Program-made: the position numbers and the translations under genes
Source of the DNA: Gelidibacter japonicus
GTDB taxonomy: Bacteria > Bacteroidota > Bacteroidia > Flavobacteriales > Flavobacteriaceae
Assembly: GCF_010725055.1 (NCBI RefSeq)
Contig: NZ_BJKB01000003.1
Location: 293,228-357,227, forward strand
Direction of reading: 5' to 3'
DNA length: 64,000 nucleotides
Shown: piece by piece, positions 1 to 9,367 of the stretch
Layout of the letters: each line of letters opens with the position of its first letter
Numbering within the stretch: position 1 is the stretch's first letter
Notes under the pieces: generated by a model
The model's input: the letters and a program-made list of their open reading frames with translations, nothing else
The model's database searches: none
Told to the model about the DNA's origin: nothing

Positions 1-222
1 TCAGACCAAACAAAAGAGTATTCCTATGTTAGTGAGTTCAAAACTTCGGGCGATTTTGAAACTATAACGCTTCCATTTGCCGACTTTTACGCAAGTTTTA
101 GAGGCAATAAACTTGGGATTCCAAATTATAGCGGAAAACAGATGGAAGAAGTGAGATTTCTAATCGGCAATAAAAAAGATGAGGATTTCGCTTTGGAAAT
201 TGAACGGATATGGTTGGAATGA
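1..222 (+). CDS. CIA30-like protein, C-terminal part (start outside window)
   Basis: The window opens inside a reading frame that runs for 73 codons to a TGA. The visible part has the alternating hydrophobic pattern of a beta-sandwich and the closing elements LPFADF, RGNKLG, VRFLIGNKK and LEIERIWLE. These resemble the end of the CIA30 (complex I intermediate-associated protein 30) domain, which in bacteria occurs as a short stand-alone protein of unknown role with a carbohydrate-binding-like fold. The N-terminus is missing, so signal sequence and length cannot be judged. No gene follows closely; 168 bases separate it from the helicase gene. The family call rests on a short C-terminal stretch and is moderately sure. 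Confidence 0.6.
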   Translation, partial: SDQTKEYSYVSEFKTSGDFETITLPFADFYASFRGNKLGIPNYSGKQMEEVRFLIGNKKDEDFALEIERIWLE

Positions 223-366
223 TGGCTTGCATTTTCATGAATTGGACGTCTTCCATGGCTCTCAATCTGGATAACCTGTAATTTTTAGAGTCCGATTTTC
301 TTATCTTCCTAACTTTCCATTGCGCATAAATCAATCAAATGGTGTTATTCCCTGCCTAACTGTGGT

Positions 367-374
367 TATCTTTG
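367..374 (+). promoter_or_regulatory. Bacteroidota-type -7 promoter element for the helicase pair
   Basis: TATCTTTG matches the TAnnTTTG -7 consensus of Bacteroidota sigma factor and lies 15 bases before the ATG at 390. No convincing TTG -33 box is seen at the expected distance. Transcription would begin a few bases downstream, which leaves a very short A-rich leader. Confidence 0.65.
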
Positions 375-389
375 CACAAAACATAGTCT

Positions 390-1733
390 ATGTCGCCACA
401 GTTTTCAGAATTAGGAATCAATGAGTACCTCCAAAAAAGTTTAACCAATTTAAAGATGTCCGTTCCTACGGATATCCAAGTCAAGACCATTCCTGTCATA
501 CTCAATCAAAAAGAAGATGTGGTGGTGATGGCTAAGACCGGAACCGGAAAAACGGCGGCTTTTGGTGTACCCTTGCTACAATTAGTTGATGTTTCAAATG
601 CTAATATCCAGATGCTAATTTTAGCACCTACGAGAGAATTAGGACAACAGATATATAATAATTTAGTCGCTTTTGCTACAGATAGCCCCGACGTTTCCAT
701 CGCCTCTGTATGTGGCGGCATCCCCATAAAACCTCAAATAGAACGCTTGAAATCGCCAACACACATTGTGGTGGCTACGCCAGGACGCTTGGTCGATTTA
801 ATGACTCGTGACGCCATTGATATTAAAAGCATCCAGTATTTAGTTTTGGACGAAGCCGATGAAATGGTCAGCGCCCTAAAAGATGAAGTGGATGTCATTA
901 TCAAAGCCATTCCAAAATCGAGACGCACATTGTTGTTTACGGCCACCATGCCTGGAGCCATCAAACAATTGGTTCAAAATTACATGTCCAAGCATGTGTT
1001 GCATATTGAAACGGATATGGCTAGCACAGGGCACCAAGGCATTGATCACCAATATATGGTTGTAGAACCTATTGAGAAATTGGAGGTGTTGCTTCATTTT
1101 CTAAGTTCCAAGGAAGGTGAGCGCGGCATTATATTTTGCAAAACCAAGGCTGCGGTCAACAAGTTGGCCAAAAACCTGGCCATTAATAAATTCTCGTCTG
1201 GCGCACTTCATGGCAGTTTGACCCAAGGCATTCGCGACCGGATTATGGAGCAGTTCCGGGAAGGCTATATTGATATTTTAGTGGCTACCGATTTGGCCGC
1301 CCGGGGCATTGACGTCAAAGAGATCTCCTATGTGGTCAATTACCACTTGCCGGACACCTACGAAGCCTACGTACACAGAAGCGGGCGTACCGCAAGGGCA
1401 GGAGCGAAGGGCTTATCTTTGACCATTTTACAGCAAGAAGAAGTTGAAGATATTGCCGATTTTGAAAATGAACTGGGTATTGTTTTTAACGAATTTAAAA
1501 AGGTAGATGCCCAGAGCATTGAAGAAAATAACGCCCTCCTTTGGGCCAGAAAAATATTTAAGACCAAAACCAATCGGGAGGTTTCGGAAGATTTTAAAGC
1601 CAAGATAAAGACCATCTTTCATCACTTGACAAAAGATGAACTAGTCGATAAAATACTCGCCAACTACTTGGCACAAACCCGTATGGAAACCCCAAAACAG
1701 GAAGCTTCCAAAAAACGTAAAAAGAACCAATGA
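390..1733 (+). CDS. DEAD-box ATP-dependent RNA helicase
   Basis: This 447-residue protein has the full set of DEAD-box motifs in order: the Q-motif region near residues 5-30, AKTGTGKT (48-55), PTRELGQQ, a GG pair, TPGR, DEAD (154-157), TAT in place of SAT (184-186), GIIFCKT, ATDLAARGID and HRSGRTAR. The family unwinds short RNA duplexes using ATP in ribosome assembly, mRNA decay or cold adaptation. A basic tail (KKRKKN) follows the two RecA-like domains, as often seen in RhlE/CsdA-like proteins. The ATG lies 15 bases after a clear -7 element. Its stop overlaps the start of the next helicase gene by ATGA, so the two are probably translated in a coupled way. The exact RNA target cannot be read from sequence. 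Confidence 0.93.
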   Translation: MSPQFSELGINEYLQKSLTNLKMSVPTDIQVKTIPVILNQKEDVVVMAKTGTGKTAAFGVPLLQLVDVSNANIQMLILAPTRELGQQIYNNLVAFATDSPDVSIASVCGGIPIKPQIERLKSPTHIVVATPGRLVDLMTRDAIDIKSIQYLVLDEADEMVSALKDEVDVIIKAIPKSRRTLLFTATMPGAIKQLVQNYMSKHVLHIETDMASTGHQGIDHQYMVVEPIEKLEVLLHFLSSKEGERGIIFCKTKAAVNKLAKNLAINKFSSGALHGSLTQGIRDRIMEQFREGYIDILVATDLAARGIDVKEISYVVNYHLPDTYEAYVHRSGRTARAGAKGLSLTILQQEEVEDIADFENELGIVFNEFKKVDAQSIEENNALLWARKIFKTKTNREVSEDFKAKIKTIFHHLTKDELVDKILANYLAQTRMETPKQEASKKRKKNQ

Positions 1734-3049
1734 GCATGGCAAAACGCATCAAAGACCAACAGGATATTTTAGAAAAGTTAAATATTCAAAACTTGCATCG
1801 CATGCAAAAGGAAGCCATTGCAGTGATTGGAGAAACCACAAATACAATTTTACTATCCCCAACTGGAACAGGTAAGACCTTGGCTTTTTTATTACCGCTA
1901 TTGGAGATCTTAGATCCCACCAATCCCGATGTACAGGCGCTCATCATCGTGCCGTCCCGTGAATTGGCCATTCAAATTGAACAAGTGGCACGAGATATGG
2001 GCTCAGGATTTAAGGTGAATGCGGTGTATGGTGGACGACCATTGTCAAAGGACAAAATTGAGATCAAGCATACCCCAGCGATTTTGATAGGAACACCAGG
2101 TCGTATTCTTGATCATTTTGATGCCAATCGTTTTTCAAAAGCAAGTATCAAAACACTTATTTTGGACGAGTTTGACAAATCGTTGGAAGACGGTTTTGAA
2201 GACGAAATGAAACGAATCATAGGGCAATTGCCCAGCATCAACAAACGAATACTGACTTCAGCGACAAAACTTGAGAAGATTCCAGGCTTTGTCCGCTTGG
2301 ATAAACCGACCACGATAGACTACCTCACCGAAAAGAGAAAATCGACTTTGGTCATCAAAACGGTGGTTTCCCAAAAACCTAACAAATTGCCTTCCTTATT
2401 GGAATTATTGCATCATATTGGTAACCATCAAGGTATTATATTCTGTAATTTTAGAGAGAGTATTGATCAAGTCAGTCACTTTTTAAAACGCAACAACATC
2501 AGTCACTCCACCTTTTCAGGAGGGATGGAACAACAAGACCGTGAACGTTCTCTCATTACCTTTAGAAATGGTACGAGTCAAATTCTCTTGGCAACCGATT
2601 TGGCGTCGAGAGGCATCGATATTCCCGAACTCGGCTTCATCATCCATTACGAGTTGCCGAAACATCAGGAAGAGTTTATCCATAGAAACGGAAGAACCGC
2701 TCGTGTCAACGCTAAAGGCACAGCTTACGTACTAAAAGGCAGCGACGAACAGTTGCCTGAATTCATCAAGGAATCGAAACCTTACAAAACATCTACCAAA
2801 GCTCCAAAAGCAGCTCCCTTATGGGAAACCTTATTTATTTCGGGCGGACGTAAGGACAAGATTTCCAAAGGCGATATTGTCGGTCTTTTTATGAAACAAG
2901 GCGGTCTCACCCAAGAGCAATTGGGCACTATTGAACTCAAACAAGATTGTGCTTTTGTTGCCGTTCCGATTAAGGAAGCCAAGCGCATTGTCAAAATCTT
3001 GGACAACACACGTTTAAAGAAGAAGAAAGTACGGATTAGGGTGCTTTAG
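1730..3049 (+). CDS. DbpA-like RNA helicase with DEFD motif II
   Basis: This 439-residue helicase starts inside the stop of the previous helicase (ATGA); a second in-frame ATG lies two codons on. Motif I is SPTGTGKT (43-50), motif II is DEFD (146-149) rather than DEAD, motif III is SAT (177-179), and ATDLASRGID and HRNGRTAR close the core. The last 75 residues (about 362-439), with ISGGRKDKISKGDIVG and a basic end, match the DbpA RNA-binding domain, which in E. coli DbpA recognises a hairpin of 23S rRNA. A role in large-subunit assembly is inferred from that domain. The tandem arrangement of two different DEAD-family helicases in one transcript is the notable feature. Confidence 0.9.
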   Translation: MSMAKRIKDQQDILEKLNIQNLHRMQKEAIAVIGETTNTILLSPTGTGKTLAFLLPLLEILDPTNPDVQALIIVPSRELAIQIEQVARDMGSGFKVNAVYGGRPLSKDKIEIKHTPAILIGTPGRILDHFDANRFSKASIKTLILDEFDKSLEDGFEDEMKRIIGQLPSINKRILTSATKLEKIPGFVRLDKPTTIDYLTEKRKSTLVIKTVVSQKPNKLPSLLELLHHIGNHQGIIFCNFRESIDQVSHFLKRNNISHSTFSGGMEQQDRERSLITFRNGTSQILLATDLASRGIDIPELGFIIHYELPKHQEEFIHRNGRTARVNAKGTAYVLKGSDEQLPEFIKESKPYKTSTKAPKAAPLWETLFISGGRKDKISKGDIVGLFMKQGGLTQEQLGTIELKQDCAFVAVPIKEAKRIVKILDNTRLKKKKVRIRVL

Positions 3050-3222
3050 ACTTGGATTTAGCTCAAAACTTATTGATTTTTAGACACCGATTGCACTAGT
3101 TACACCAATGGATTTGGCGTTTAATTACATACTCGCGAGAGATATTTACTGCTTCACAAATTTTACGGTTTTCTAGTCTATTCAAATGGAGAAATGAATC
3201 GGTAATAATAACGCAACTATAG

Positions 3223-3270
3223 GTGAAAATCCGTGATCCCGATAGGGCCATCGGAATGTGTCTAAAAAAT
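3223..3270 (+). repeat. Dispersed ~45-bp intergenic repeat, copy 1
   Basis: The stretch starts with GTGAAAATCCGTGATC and ends with GTGTCTAAA. Related copies in the opposite orientation lie at 13441-13482 and 34025-34072. The centre contains a short imperfect palindrome around GATAG. All three copies are in noncoding DNA near gene ends. The rest of the 3050-3287 gap shows nothing recognisable. Confidence 0.5.
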
Positions 3271-3287
3271 TAAAAACACAATCCTTC

Positions 3288-4028
3288 TTATTTCTTAACC
3301 GGAACCACTTTCAACTGAATCACCCCCAAAGCATTCAAAACGCGTATAATCTGATAAGTCATATCCACTTCATACCATTTCACACCAAAATTGGCGCGAC
3401 TCGCAAATTTGTGATGGTTATTGTGATAGCCTTCACCCATCATCAAAAAATCAAAACGAAAGAGGTTTTTGCTCGTATTTTTCATTTGGTAATTGACATA
3501 GCCATAAATATGGCCAAACCAGTTAATAATAACGCCGTGGATAGGTGCCATCATAAAAGTGATCGGTAATAATAACCATTGCCACCATGCGGTTACAAAG
3601 TAAATAAAGAACAAGACATAAAGCGCCATCCATAAGATTCGTGAAACGCGGGAGCTTGCAAATCTATCAAAGGCTTCCCACTGAGGCACATTTTTGGTAA
3701 ATCGCTGATCGACCTCAATACGTTGTTTGTTGATATCCTGATAGATGTTTTTTGTTTTCCACATCATTGCAAACATATTGTCATCATATGATGGTGAATG
3801 TGGATCTTGTTCAGTATCCGTATAAGCATGGTGCATGCGGTGCATCACCCCATAGCCATAAGCACTTAAATAACTCGAACCTTGGAAAATCCAAGTGAGT
3901 ATAAAAGTAATCCGCTCCACGGTTTTAGACATGGTAAACACCTGATGTGCCGCGTAACGATGTAAAAAGAAAGATTGAAAGAATAGGCCTCCGTACCAGA
4001 GCGCAATAACAAAAAGGACAATAATCAT
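3288..4028 (-). CDS. Membrane fatty acid (acyl-CoA) desaturase
   Basis: The protein carries the three histidine clusters of the membrane desaturase family: HRYAAH (HX4H), HRMHH (HX2HH) and HNNHH (HX2HH), which bind the di-iron centre. Hydrophobic segments flank them as expected for a four-helix integral membrane enzyme that inserts a double bond into fatty acyl chains. The frame is open up to 4070, but a TATCTTTG promoter element lies between 4070 and the ATG at 4028, so the downstream ATG is chosen, giving 246 residues. That is shorter than many delta-9 desaturases but keeps all metal ligands. A Crp-like regulator gene lies 65 bases upstream on the same strand. A role in membrane-fluidity adjustment is inferred. 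Confidence 0.85.
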   Translation of the reverse strand: MIIVLFVIALWYGGLFFQSFFLHRYAAHQVFTMSKTVERITFILTWIFQGSSYLSAYGYGVMHRMHHAYTDTEQDPHSPSYDDNMFAMMWKTKNIYQDINKQRIEVDQRFTKNVPQWEAFDRFASSRVSRILWMALYVLFFIYFVTAWWQWLLLPITFMMAPIHGVIINWFGHIYGYVNYQMKNTSKNLFRFDFLMMGEGYHNNHHKFASRANFGVKWYEVDMTYQIIRVLNALGVIQLKVVPVKK

Positions 4029-4039
4029 AGTTTTTTTTA

Positions 4040-4047
4040 CAAAGATA
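4040..4047 (-). promoter_or_regulatory. -7 promoter element of the desaturase gene
   Basis: On the minus strand the sequence reads TATCTTTG and lies 11 bases before the ATG at 4028. A TTTG lies 16 bases further upstream and could be the -33 box, although this spacing is slightly short. The element argues against the longer reading frame starting at 4070. Confidence 0.65.
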
Positions 4048-4093
4048 CTTGTATATGGGCTGTCAAACAATGAACCTAGATCAAGTAATGCCT

Positions 4094-4663
4094 TTACAAT
4101 CGTCTTCTAATTCTGCTCAAAGCCTGTGCAGTTACTCCAATATAAGAGCTGATATACTTAAGTGGGATGATTCTTATGAGTTCAGGGCGTTCTTTAAAGA
4201 GCTTTAAATAACGTTCCTCGGCGGTCAGATTCAATAAGTGCTGCTCGCGTTTGGACTTGATCAAAAACAGACGTTCGGCAGCCAATCTTCCAATGAGGTT
4301 GCCTATTTCTGTCGTTTTGTAAACGTCCTGCAAATCGTTGTACGTAATGCTTAACAGGGTGGTTTCGGTTAGGGCCTCCAATTCATACGCTGAAGGCTGT
4401 CGGGTTAAAAACGAATCGTAGGCACTAATAAATTGGTCTTTAAAACTGAACCCAAAAGTGATTTCCTTTTCTGAGTTTTCCTTGGGAATATATAAGCGGA
4501 CCACACCAGACTCAATAAATGAAATGTGATTTTCAATCTCGTTCAGTTTAAGGAAAACCGACTTTTTAGGAATGACCCGACGCTGTAATTTTGAAGTGAA
4601 AAAATCCCAATCCGATTGAGAAATGGTAGCTATTTGATCTAAGTAAGCTTTTATTTGTTGCAA
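4094..4663 (-). CDS. Crp/Fnr-family transcriptional regulator
   Basis: The protein has an N-terminal cyclic-nucleotide-binding-like beta-roll (SGVVRLYIPKE, ISAYDSF) and a C-terminal winged helix ending in ISSYIGVTAQALSRIRRRL, the recognition helix typical of Bacteroidota Crp/Fnr regulators. No Fnr-type cysteine cluster is present, so it is not an iron-sulphur oxygen sensor. The open frame begins at a TTG at 4693 that is itself part of the -7 element, so it cannot be the start. No ATG exists near the N-terminus; the TTG at 4663 (LQQIKAYLDQIA) fits the usual family N-terminus and gives 189 residues. The gene precedes the desaturase on the same strand, but each has its own promoter. The effector is unknown. 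Confidence 0.82.
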   Translation of the reverse strand: MQQIKAYLDQIATISQSDWDFFTSKLQRRVIPKKSVFLKLNEIENHISFIESGVVRLYIPKENSEKEITFGFSFKDQFISAYDSFLTRQPSAYELEALTETTLLSITYNDLQDVYKTTEIGNLIGRLAAERLFLIKSKREQHLLNLTAEERYLKLFKERPELIRIIPLKYISSYIGVTAQALSRIRRRL

Positions 4664-4690
4664 ATGTTGTAGCCCTAATAATTCAAGCTG

Positions 4691-4722
4691 CAAAGATATT
4701 GCTCTTTTGTTTTAAAATCAAA
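4691..4722 (-). promoter_or_regulatory. Promoter of the Crp/Fnr gene (-33 TTTG, -7 TATCTTTG)
   Basis: Reading on the minus strand, TTTG is followed by 20 bases and then TATCTTTG, close to the Bacteroidota consensus spacing. The -7 element covers the TTG at 4693 and so decides the start of the regulator gene in favour of 4663. Confidence 0.7.
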
Positions 4723-4779
4723 TCTATTACGCAGAGATACCTATTACATTGTGATGCACGGAGGAATATGGAACACTGA

Positions 4780-4802
4780 CCTGCCCGTCCGCTAAGGCGG
4801 GT
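4780..4802. repeat. Short GC-rich hairpin in noncoding DNA
   Basis: CCTGCCCGTCC and GGCGGG form a short stem in the 420-base gap between the regulator and the DUF2339 gene. Similar CCTGCC-type hairpins lie near 24074-24107, 37675-37700 and 41720-41748. The remaining gap (4803-5083) holds only AT-rich sequence and a non-credible open frame. Confidence 0.4.
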
Positions 4803-5083
4803 GTCGCTGATTTCAATAGATAACCACTGATTTTTTTACCACAAAACTTATTGATAATGCAAACAACCTAATTGGTGTTTCCCTGAATGTCGGCGGACTG
4901 GGTCCTTTTATTTTTTGTGATTTCATTATTTGCGTCTTTGCGTGAAAAACAGAATGTTGGCAGCACTGATTCTAACAGATATTATCTCATTTTTGATATT
5001 TCCAGTTTAAGTTTGAGGCCTACTTTCAAAATAAAAGCTAAATTGCTCCTAACTATGCCTAAGTTGCTAACCAAAACTAACCT

Positions 5084-7534
5084 ATGGATTATGTCCTCTT
5101 AATTGTCATTATTATTTTATTGATTATCCAGAATTCGAAGTATCGTAAGGAAAGTCTCAATTTAAATAATAAACTACATATCCTGAACGACAAGCTAAAC
5201 ACCCTCTTGTCACATTATAAAGACGGGACAAAACCTGTTGAAACACAGGATGCTGATGTTGAACCAGAAATTGTTCAGGAGCCAAAAGTTTCTGTTGAAG
5301 AGCCCATTCCTGTACAAAGGCCAACAATCCCATTGGTGGTTGAAGAAGGGGAAGCAGCTGCAACTATCGAGGTTCCCGAATCGGCGCAATCTGCATATAC
5401 ATCTGCACCGCTCGTAGAAGAAAACAAAGAAGTCGTACCCCCAAGACCTGGCATTTGGGCACGCTTCAAAGAAAGGAACCCCGATCTTGAGAAATTTATC
5501 GGAGAAAACCTGATCAATAAGATCGGGATTCTTATCTTGGTTTTGGGGATCAGCTATTTTGTAAAATATGCTATCGATAAGGACTGGATCAATGAACCAG
5601 CCCGCGTAGGGATTGGAATTTTAGCGGGAAGTATGGTGCTATTTATCGCCCACAGACTCCGACAGAAATATGCCCCGTTCAGTTCTGTTCTGGTGGCCGG
5701 AGCTATCGCTATTTTCTATTTCACCATCGCCATTGCGTTTCATGAATACCAATTATTTGGACAACAGGTGGCTTTTGCAATTATGGTCCTCATCACAGCG
5801 TTCAGTTGTTTGATTTCCTTGTCGTATAATCGTATGGAACTCGCCATCCTATCTTTAATTGGTGGCTTTTTGGTTCCATTTATGATCAGCACGGGTAGCG
5901 GAAACTATATGGTATTGTTTACCTATATCGCCATTTTAGACATTGGTATCTTGGCCCTGGCTTATTTTAAAAGATGGCATGTGGTGCAAGTGCTTGCGTT
6001 TGTATTCACCATGTTACTATTTGGAAGTTGGGTGGTGAATGAAATGAACGTCCCTGAGCCTCCTTATCTTGGCGCTTTGATTTTCGCATTTGTTTTTTAC
6101 CTCATTTTCATTGTGACTACTGTCATAAACAATTTGCGTAACAAGGGCAGCTTTACCAAGATCCAATTGGCTATGCTCACGCTCAATAATTTTGTTTTTT
6201 ATGGGATTGGCATCTTAGTGCTGTCCGAGTTTAAACCTGAATTTAAGGGTCTGTTTACAGCACTCTTAGCCGTACTGAATTTGGGTTATGCCTTGCTGTT
6301 GTATAAGAAGTTTGGCTTGGACAAAACAGCTATTTACCTCTTGATTGGATTGACCTTGACCTTTATCACCTTGGCAATTCCTGTACAGTTTTCAGGAAAC
6401 AATATTACGATGTTCTGGGCTGCAGAAGCAGTGTTATTGTTATGGCTGTCGCAGAAATCACAGATTAAAAGTTACCGTTTTGCGGCCGTTGTCGTGCAAT
6501 TTTTAATGCTCGGGAGCTTGCTAATGGATTGGTTTGGCTATGTGGATGCGGTTGACAATCTCTCCATTGTGTTAAATCCTATTTTTATTGCTGGTTTGTT
6601 AGTGGTGGCGTCATTTGTGAGCGTTGGTTATTTATTGCGTCACGAAACCGAGAAACTATCCAAATTCGGTTTGACTTTTAAACCTCAGGTTTATAGAAAA
6701 CTTACTGGGATTCTTGCCATCATAACTGGCTATTTTGTGGGTGTCTTTGAAGTCGGACACCAAGCCTACGTACACTTTGATACCAATGACTTCATGGCCA
6801 TCATTCTGCTCTATCATCTACTGTTTGTCGCGATATTCTGTTTTATATTAGAGAGAACCAAAAGTGCAGGCAGTAAAAAGTTGGTCAATATCTTGGTGAT
6901 TGTGAACATCGTCCTGTTTGCATTCCTATTCATGAGAATTCCTTTTTTAGAAATTCAAGATAATATCAGATATAGTAGCTCATCTTATTTGGTCTATTAT
7001 CTGCACTTGTTGTCCCTGATCCTAATCGCGTATTTATGGTATTTGCTCCTCAAGAACAATAAAGATGAGATAGGGTTTTCGGTATTTAATAGAACATGGA
7101 CTTTATGGGCAGCGATTTTTGTAATTGTAGTCACGGCAAGCACAGAAGTGGTGATACAGGGACTTCATTTTATGGATGTTTCAATAGATCACACGCAGTT
7201 TGATTACGGTGCTAAAATTGAGATGATTTCGGCTGCCAAATACAAAATAATCAAAACAGGATTCCCTGTCTTATGGGGAGTTATGGCCTTTATATTTTTA
7301 ATCATAGGAATTAAAAAACAGATCAAGCATCTACGAATTATTGCGCTCACCTTATTGGGGATCACAATTGTTAAATTGTTTGTTTACGATATCAGCAACG
7401 TGTCCGAGACTGGAAAAATCATAGCCTTTATCCTATTGGGCGTACTCATTTTAATTATTTCATTTGTATATCAGAAACTTAAGTTTTTGGTCGTTGACGA
7501 AAATAAAACCCCAGATAATGATAAAATCGATTAA
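5084..7534 (+). CDS. DUF2339 polytopic membrane protein
   Basis: This 816-residue protein starts with a membrane helix, then a short coiled region and an acidic/proline-rich linker (about residues 45-120), followed by the conserved segment ENLINKIGILILVLGISYF and some twenty further hydrophobic helices to the end. That segment and the topology mark the DUF2339 family of large inner-membrane proteins. The family has no established biochemical role. The next gene, a DUF3999 protein, overlaps the last 17 bases; DUF2339 and DUF3999 genes are frequent neighbours, which suggests a joint envelope function. The partner is broken here, so the pair may no longer work together. Confidence 0.85.
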   Translation: MDYVLLIVIIILLIIQNSKYRKESLNLNNKLHILNDKLNTLLSHYKDGTKPVETQDADVEPEIVQEPKVSVEEPIPVQRPTIPLVVEEGEAAATIEVPESAQSAYTSAPLVEENKEVVPPRPGIWARFKERNPDLEKFIGENLINKIGILILVLGISYFVKYAIDKDWINEPARVGIGILAGSMVLFIAHRLRQKYAPFSSVLVAGAIAIFYFTIAIAFHEYQLFGQQVAFAIMVLITAFSCLISLSYNRMELAILSLIGGFLVPFMISTGSGNYMVLFTYIAILDIGILALAYFKRWHVVQVLAFVFTMLLFGSWVVNEMNVPEPPYLGALIFAFVFYLIFIVTTVINNLRNKGSFTKIQLAMLTLNNFVFYGIGILVLSEFKPEFKGLFTALLAVLNLGYALLLYKKFGLDKTAIYLLIGLTLTFITLAIPVQFSGNNITMFWAAEAVLLLWLSQKSQIKSYRFAAVVVQFLMLGSLLMDWFGYVDAVDNLSIVLNPIFIAGLLVVASFVSVGYLLRHETEKLSKFGLTFKPQVYRKLTGILAIITGYFVGVFEVGHQAYVHFDTNDFMAIILLYHLLFVAIFCFILERTKSAGSKKLVNILVIVNIVLFAFLFMRIPFLEIQDNIRYSSSSYLVYYLHLLSLILIAYLWYLLLKNNKDEIGFSVFNRTWTLWAAIFVIVVTASTEVVIQGLHFMDVSIDHTQFDYGAKIEMISAAKYKIIKTGFPVLWGVMAFIFLIIGIKKQIKHLRIIALTLLGITIVKLFVYDISNVSETGKIIAFILLGVLILIISFVYQKLKFLVVDENKTPDNDKID

Positions 7535-8762
7535 GCTTTTCATATTGCTTTTAGGAAGCACGGCCTTTGCACAAACAACCCAAGTGAGTGGTAGCATAGA
7601 TCCTGTAAAAGAAGATGGTTTGTACCGCATTCGCATTCCACATGATGTACGTTCGTATGCCACGCAAGACTTGCGCGACTTAAGAGTTTGGGACGCCAAG
7701 GGCAACCAAGTACCGTATTTTGTGCAACCTGCTTCCGACTATAAACTGACCAAAGTTTCTGATTTTACGGAATTCCAGATGGTTTCCAATACGAGAATCG
7801 CCGATTCCAACGCCACCTATATCTTTAAGAACCCTTATGAGACCATTGAAAAAGCAGTACTTTTAATTGCCAACTATCAAGGCAGCAAAAATTATAGCTT
7901 AGAAGGTAGCAACGATCAAAAAGAATGGTTTGGTTTGGTCAACAACGGACAACTGACCCAATTGAATCATCCAACGGAAACGAGTGTGTATAAGGAAATC
8001 TATTTTCCAGTGATCGACTATCCATACCTGAAACTTGTTTTTGACGATCGCCATTCGTTGCCCATCAACCTTTTGGGTATTGGTATGGCAAACACCGAAA
8101 CGATCAATCTTGTACCCGTAACGCTGGAAGAAATTCCAGTGAAGAGCATCGAATATTTAGAAATGGATAAGAAGACCCAGGTCCATATTCGTTTTGACCG
8201 ACCGGAAGTGATCGATCAACTTCGGATGACCATCACAACCCCCGATCTTTACAGCAGAAATGCGCTCTTATACACCCTAAAAGAGCGGGAGGTAAAGCCC
8301 AGTATGGAATCCTACCGACAGCATTTAGCGGCATTTTCCATCCGATCTGATAAAGACCTGATTTTTAATATTCCGACAAGTAGGGAACAAGATCTGTATT
8401 TGGAAATTGACAATAAGGACAATCCTAAATTGGAAATCAGCAAACTCCAGTTTTTGCAAGAACCTGTGTATTTGGTTGCCTCCCTAAAAGCCAATGATAG
8501 TTACAAAGTCACCGCGGGCGACGACCAATTGGAGTTCCCTGATTACGATATTATTGAGGTCACCAACACCACATAAACGGCATTGCCCATTGCCGAAATT
8601 GGCGCAGTTGTTTATGGACAACCAGAAAAGGCCGTTGAAAAGACCAAGTCTTTTTGGCAACAACCTTGGTTTATGTGGAGCTGCATTGGGATTGCAGTGC
8701 TGATGATTGTGTATTTTGCTTTTAATATGTTGCGGGATATGAATACCAGTGAAAGTGAGTAA
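7518..8762 (+). pseudogene. DUF3999 protein interrupted by an in-frame TAA
   Basis: Translation from the ATG at 7518 gives a signal peptide (MIKSIKLFILLLGSTAFAQ) and a long beta-rich domain. A TAA at 8574-8576 then stops it after 352 residues. The same frame continues without further stops through PIAEIGAVVYG and a transmembrane helix (WFMWSCIGIAVLMIVYF) to a TAA at 8760-8762, which is how the family normally ends: a periplasmic domain anchored by a C-terminal helix. A single base change therefore removes the membrane anchor. The frame is otherwise intact, so the event is recent, or a sequencing error. The first 352 codons may still make a soluble secreted fragment. The gene overlaps the end of the DUF2339 gene. 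Confidence 0.82.
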
Positions 8763-8808
8763 AGCTTGCTTGATGATAAGAGGTTTGAGTTATACAGGGA
8801 TAGTTAAT

Positions 8809-9015
8809 ATGACATCAAACTATACTATAAAAAATAATGTAAAAACTATATATATTATAGAAATGAAAAATGAATTAAAAGTTGCGGAATTCAATAAAAA
8901 ACAAAATCTTTTGGATTACGTGAATCAAAACTCACATAAATTAAATATTGTATCGATCAGTTCTACTCAGGAGGCGATATCATATAAACACTTTTTATGG
9001 TATTATGATAAATAG
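8809..9015 (+). CDS. Small hypothetical protein
   Basis: A short frame encodes up to 68 residues from the ATG at 8809, or 50 from the ATG at 8863. The core (KVAEFNKKQNLLDYVNQNSH, then NIVSISSTQEAISYKHFLWYY) has a balanced, protein-like composition, with alternating helix and strand, and lies in AT-rich DNA after the DUF3999 remnant. I do not recognise the family with certainty and cannot assign a function. The start is uncertain, and no ribosome-binding site decides between the two ATGs. Coding status is plausible rather than proven. Confidence 0.45.
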   Translation: MTSNYTIKNNVKTIYIIEMKNELKVAEFNKKQNLLDYVNQNSHKLNIVSISSTQEAISYKHFLWYYDK

Positions 9016-9064
9016 CAAAAGAGAAGTAACGACATCCGATTAATAATAAAGCAGTATCAAACTT

Positions 9065-9231
9065 ATGAACAGAAATCAAATCATCGGCACTGGCATTTTT
9101 AGTATTGGAATAGCAACTTATATTATCAGTGAAAACAAATCATCGGAACGGTTTCAGGCGTCGTATGCGCTATTGGTTTGGCATTTATTTTAAGGATAAT
9201 GCCGTTTACTAAACGGAATATCACCAAATAA
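9065..9231 (+). pseudogene. Frameshifted small membrane protein
   Basis: From the ATG at 9065 a hydrophobic helix is read (IIGTGIFSIGIATYIISEN). After about codon 24 the original frame runs into unrelated residues and a stop, while a shift by one frame at about 9138 gives a second good helix (IIGTVSGVVCAIGLAFILR) and a basic end (TKRNITK) before a TAA at 9229-9231. Together they would form a two-helix protein of about 55 residues, a common kind in this phylum. The break looks like a single small indel. Nothing suggests a specific function. The following 9232-9367 is noncoding. Confidence 0.5.
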
Positions 9232-9367
9232 TTCGAAATAATTCCCATACATAGACTTTCTTACTCCTCAGACAAGAGATTGAATCAGCTCTGAATGAGA
9301 CGATTGGAGATTTAAACAACTAAGTTAAGACGTTTAACCATCAATAATTGCAAAGGGTATCAAATAA

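Noticed and set aside
4887..5102. A 71-codon frame upstream of the DUF2339 gene.
   Set aside because: It consists of common intergenic words (TTTGCGTCTTTGCGTG) and overlaps the real gene start.
8574..8576. Programmed stop-codon readthrough or recoded TAA was considered for the DUF3999 and 53720 breaks.
   Set aside because: TAA is the normal stop of many genes here, and no recoding structure is seen; mutation or sequencing error is simpler.
9253..9321. A short helical stretch (LLRQEIESALNETIGDLNN) before a TAA, looking like the end of a lost gene.
   Set aside because: Only about 22 codons remain with a stop just upstream, too short to identify or to call.
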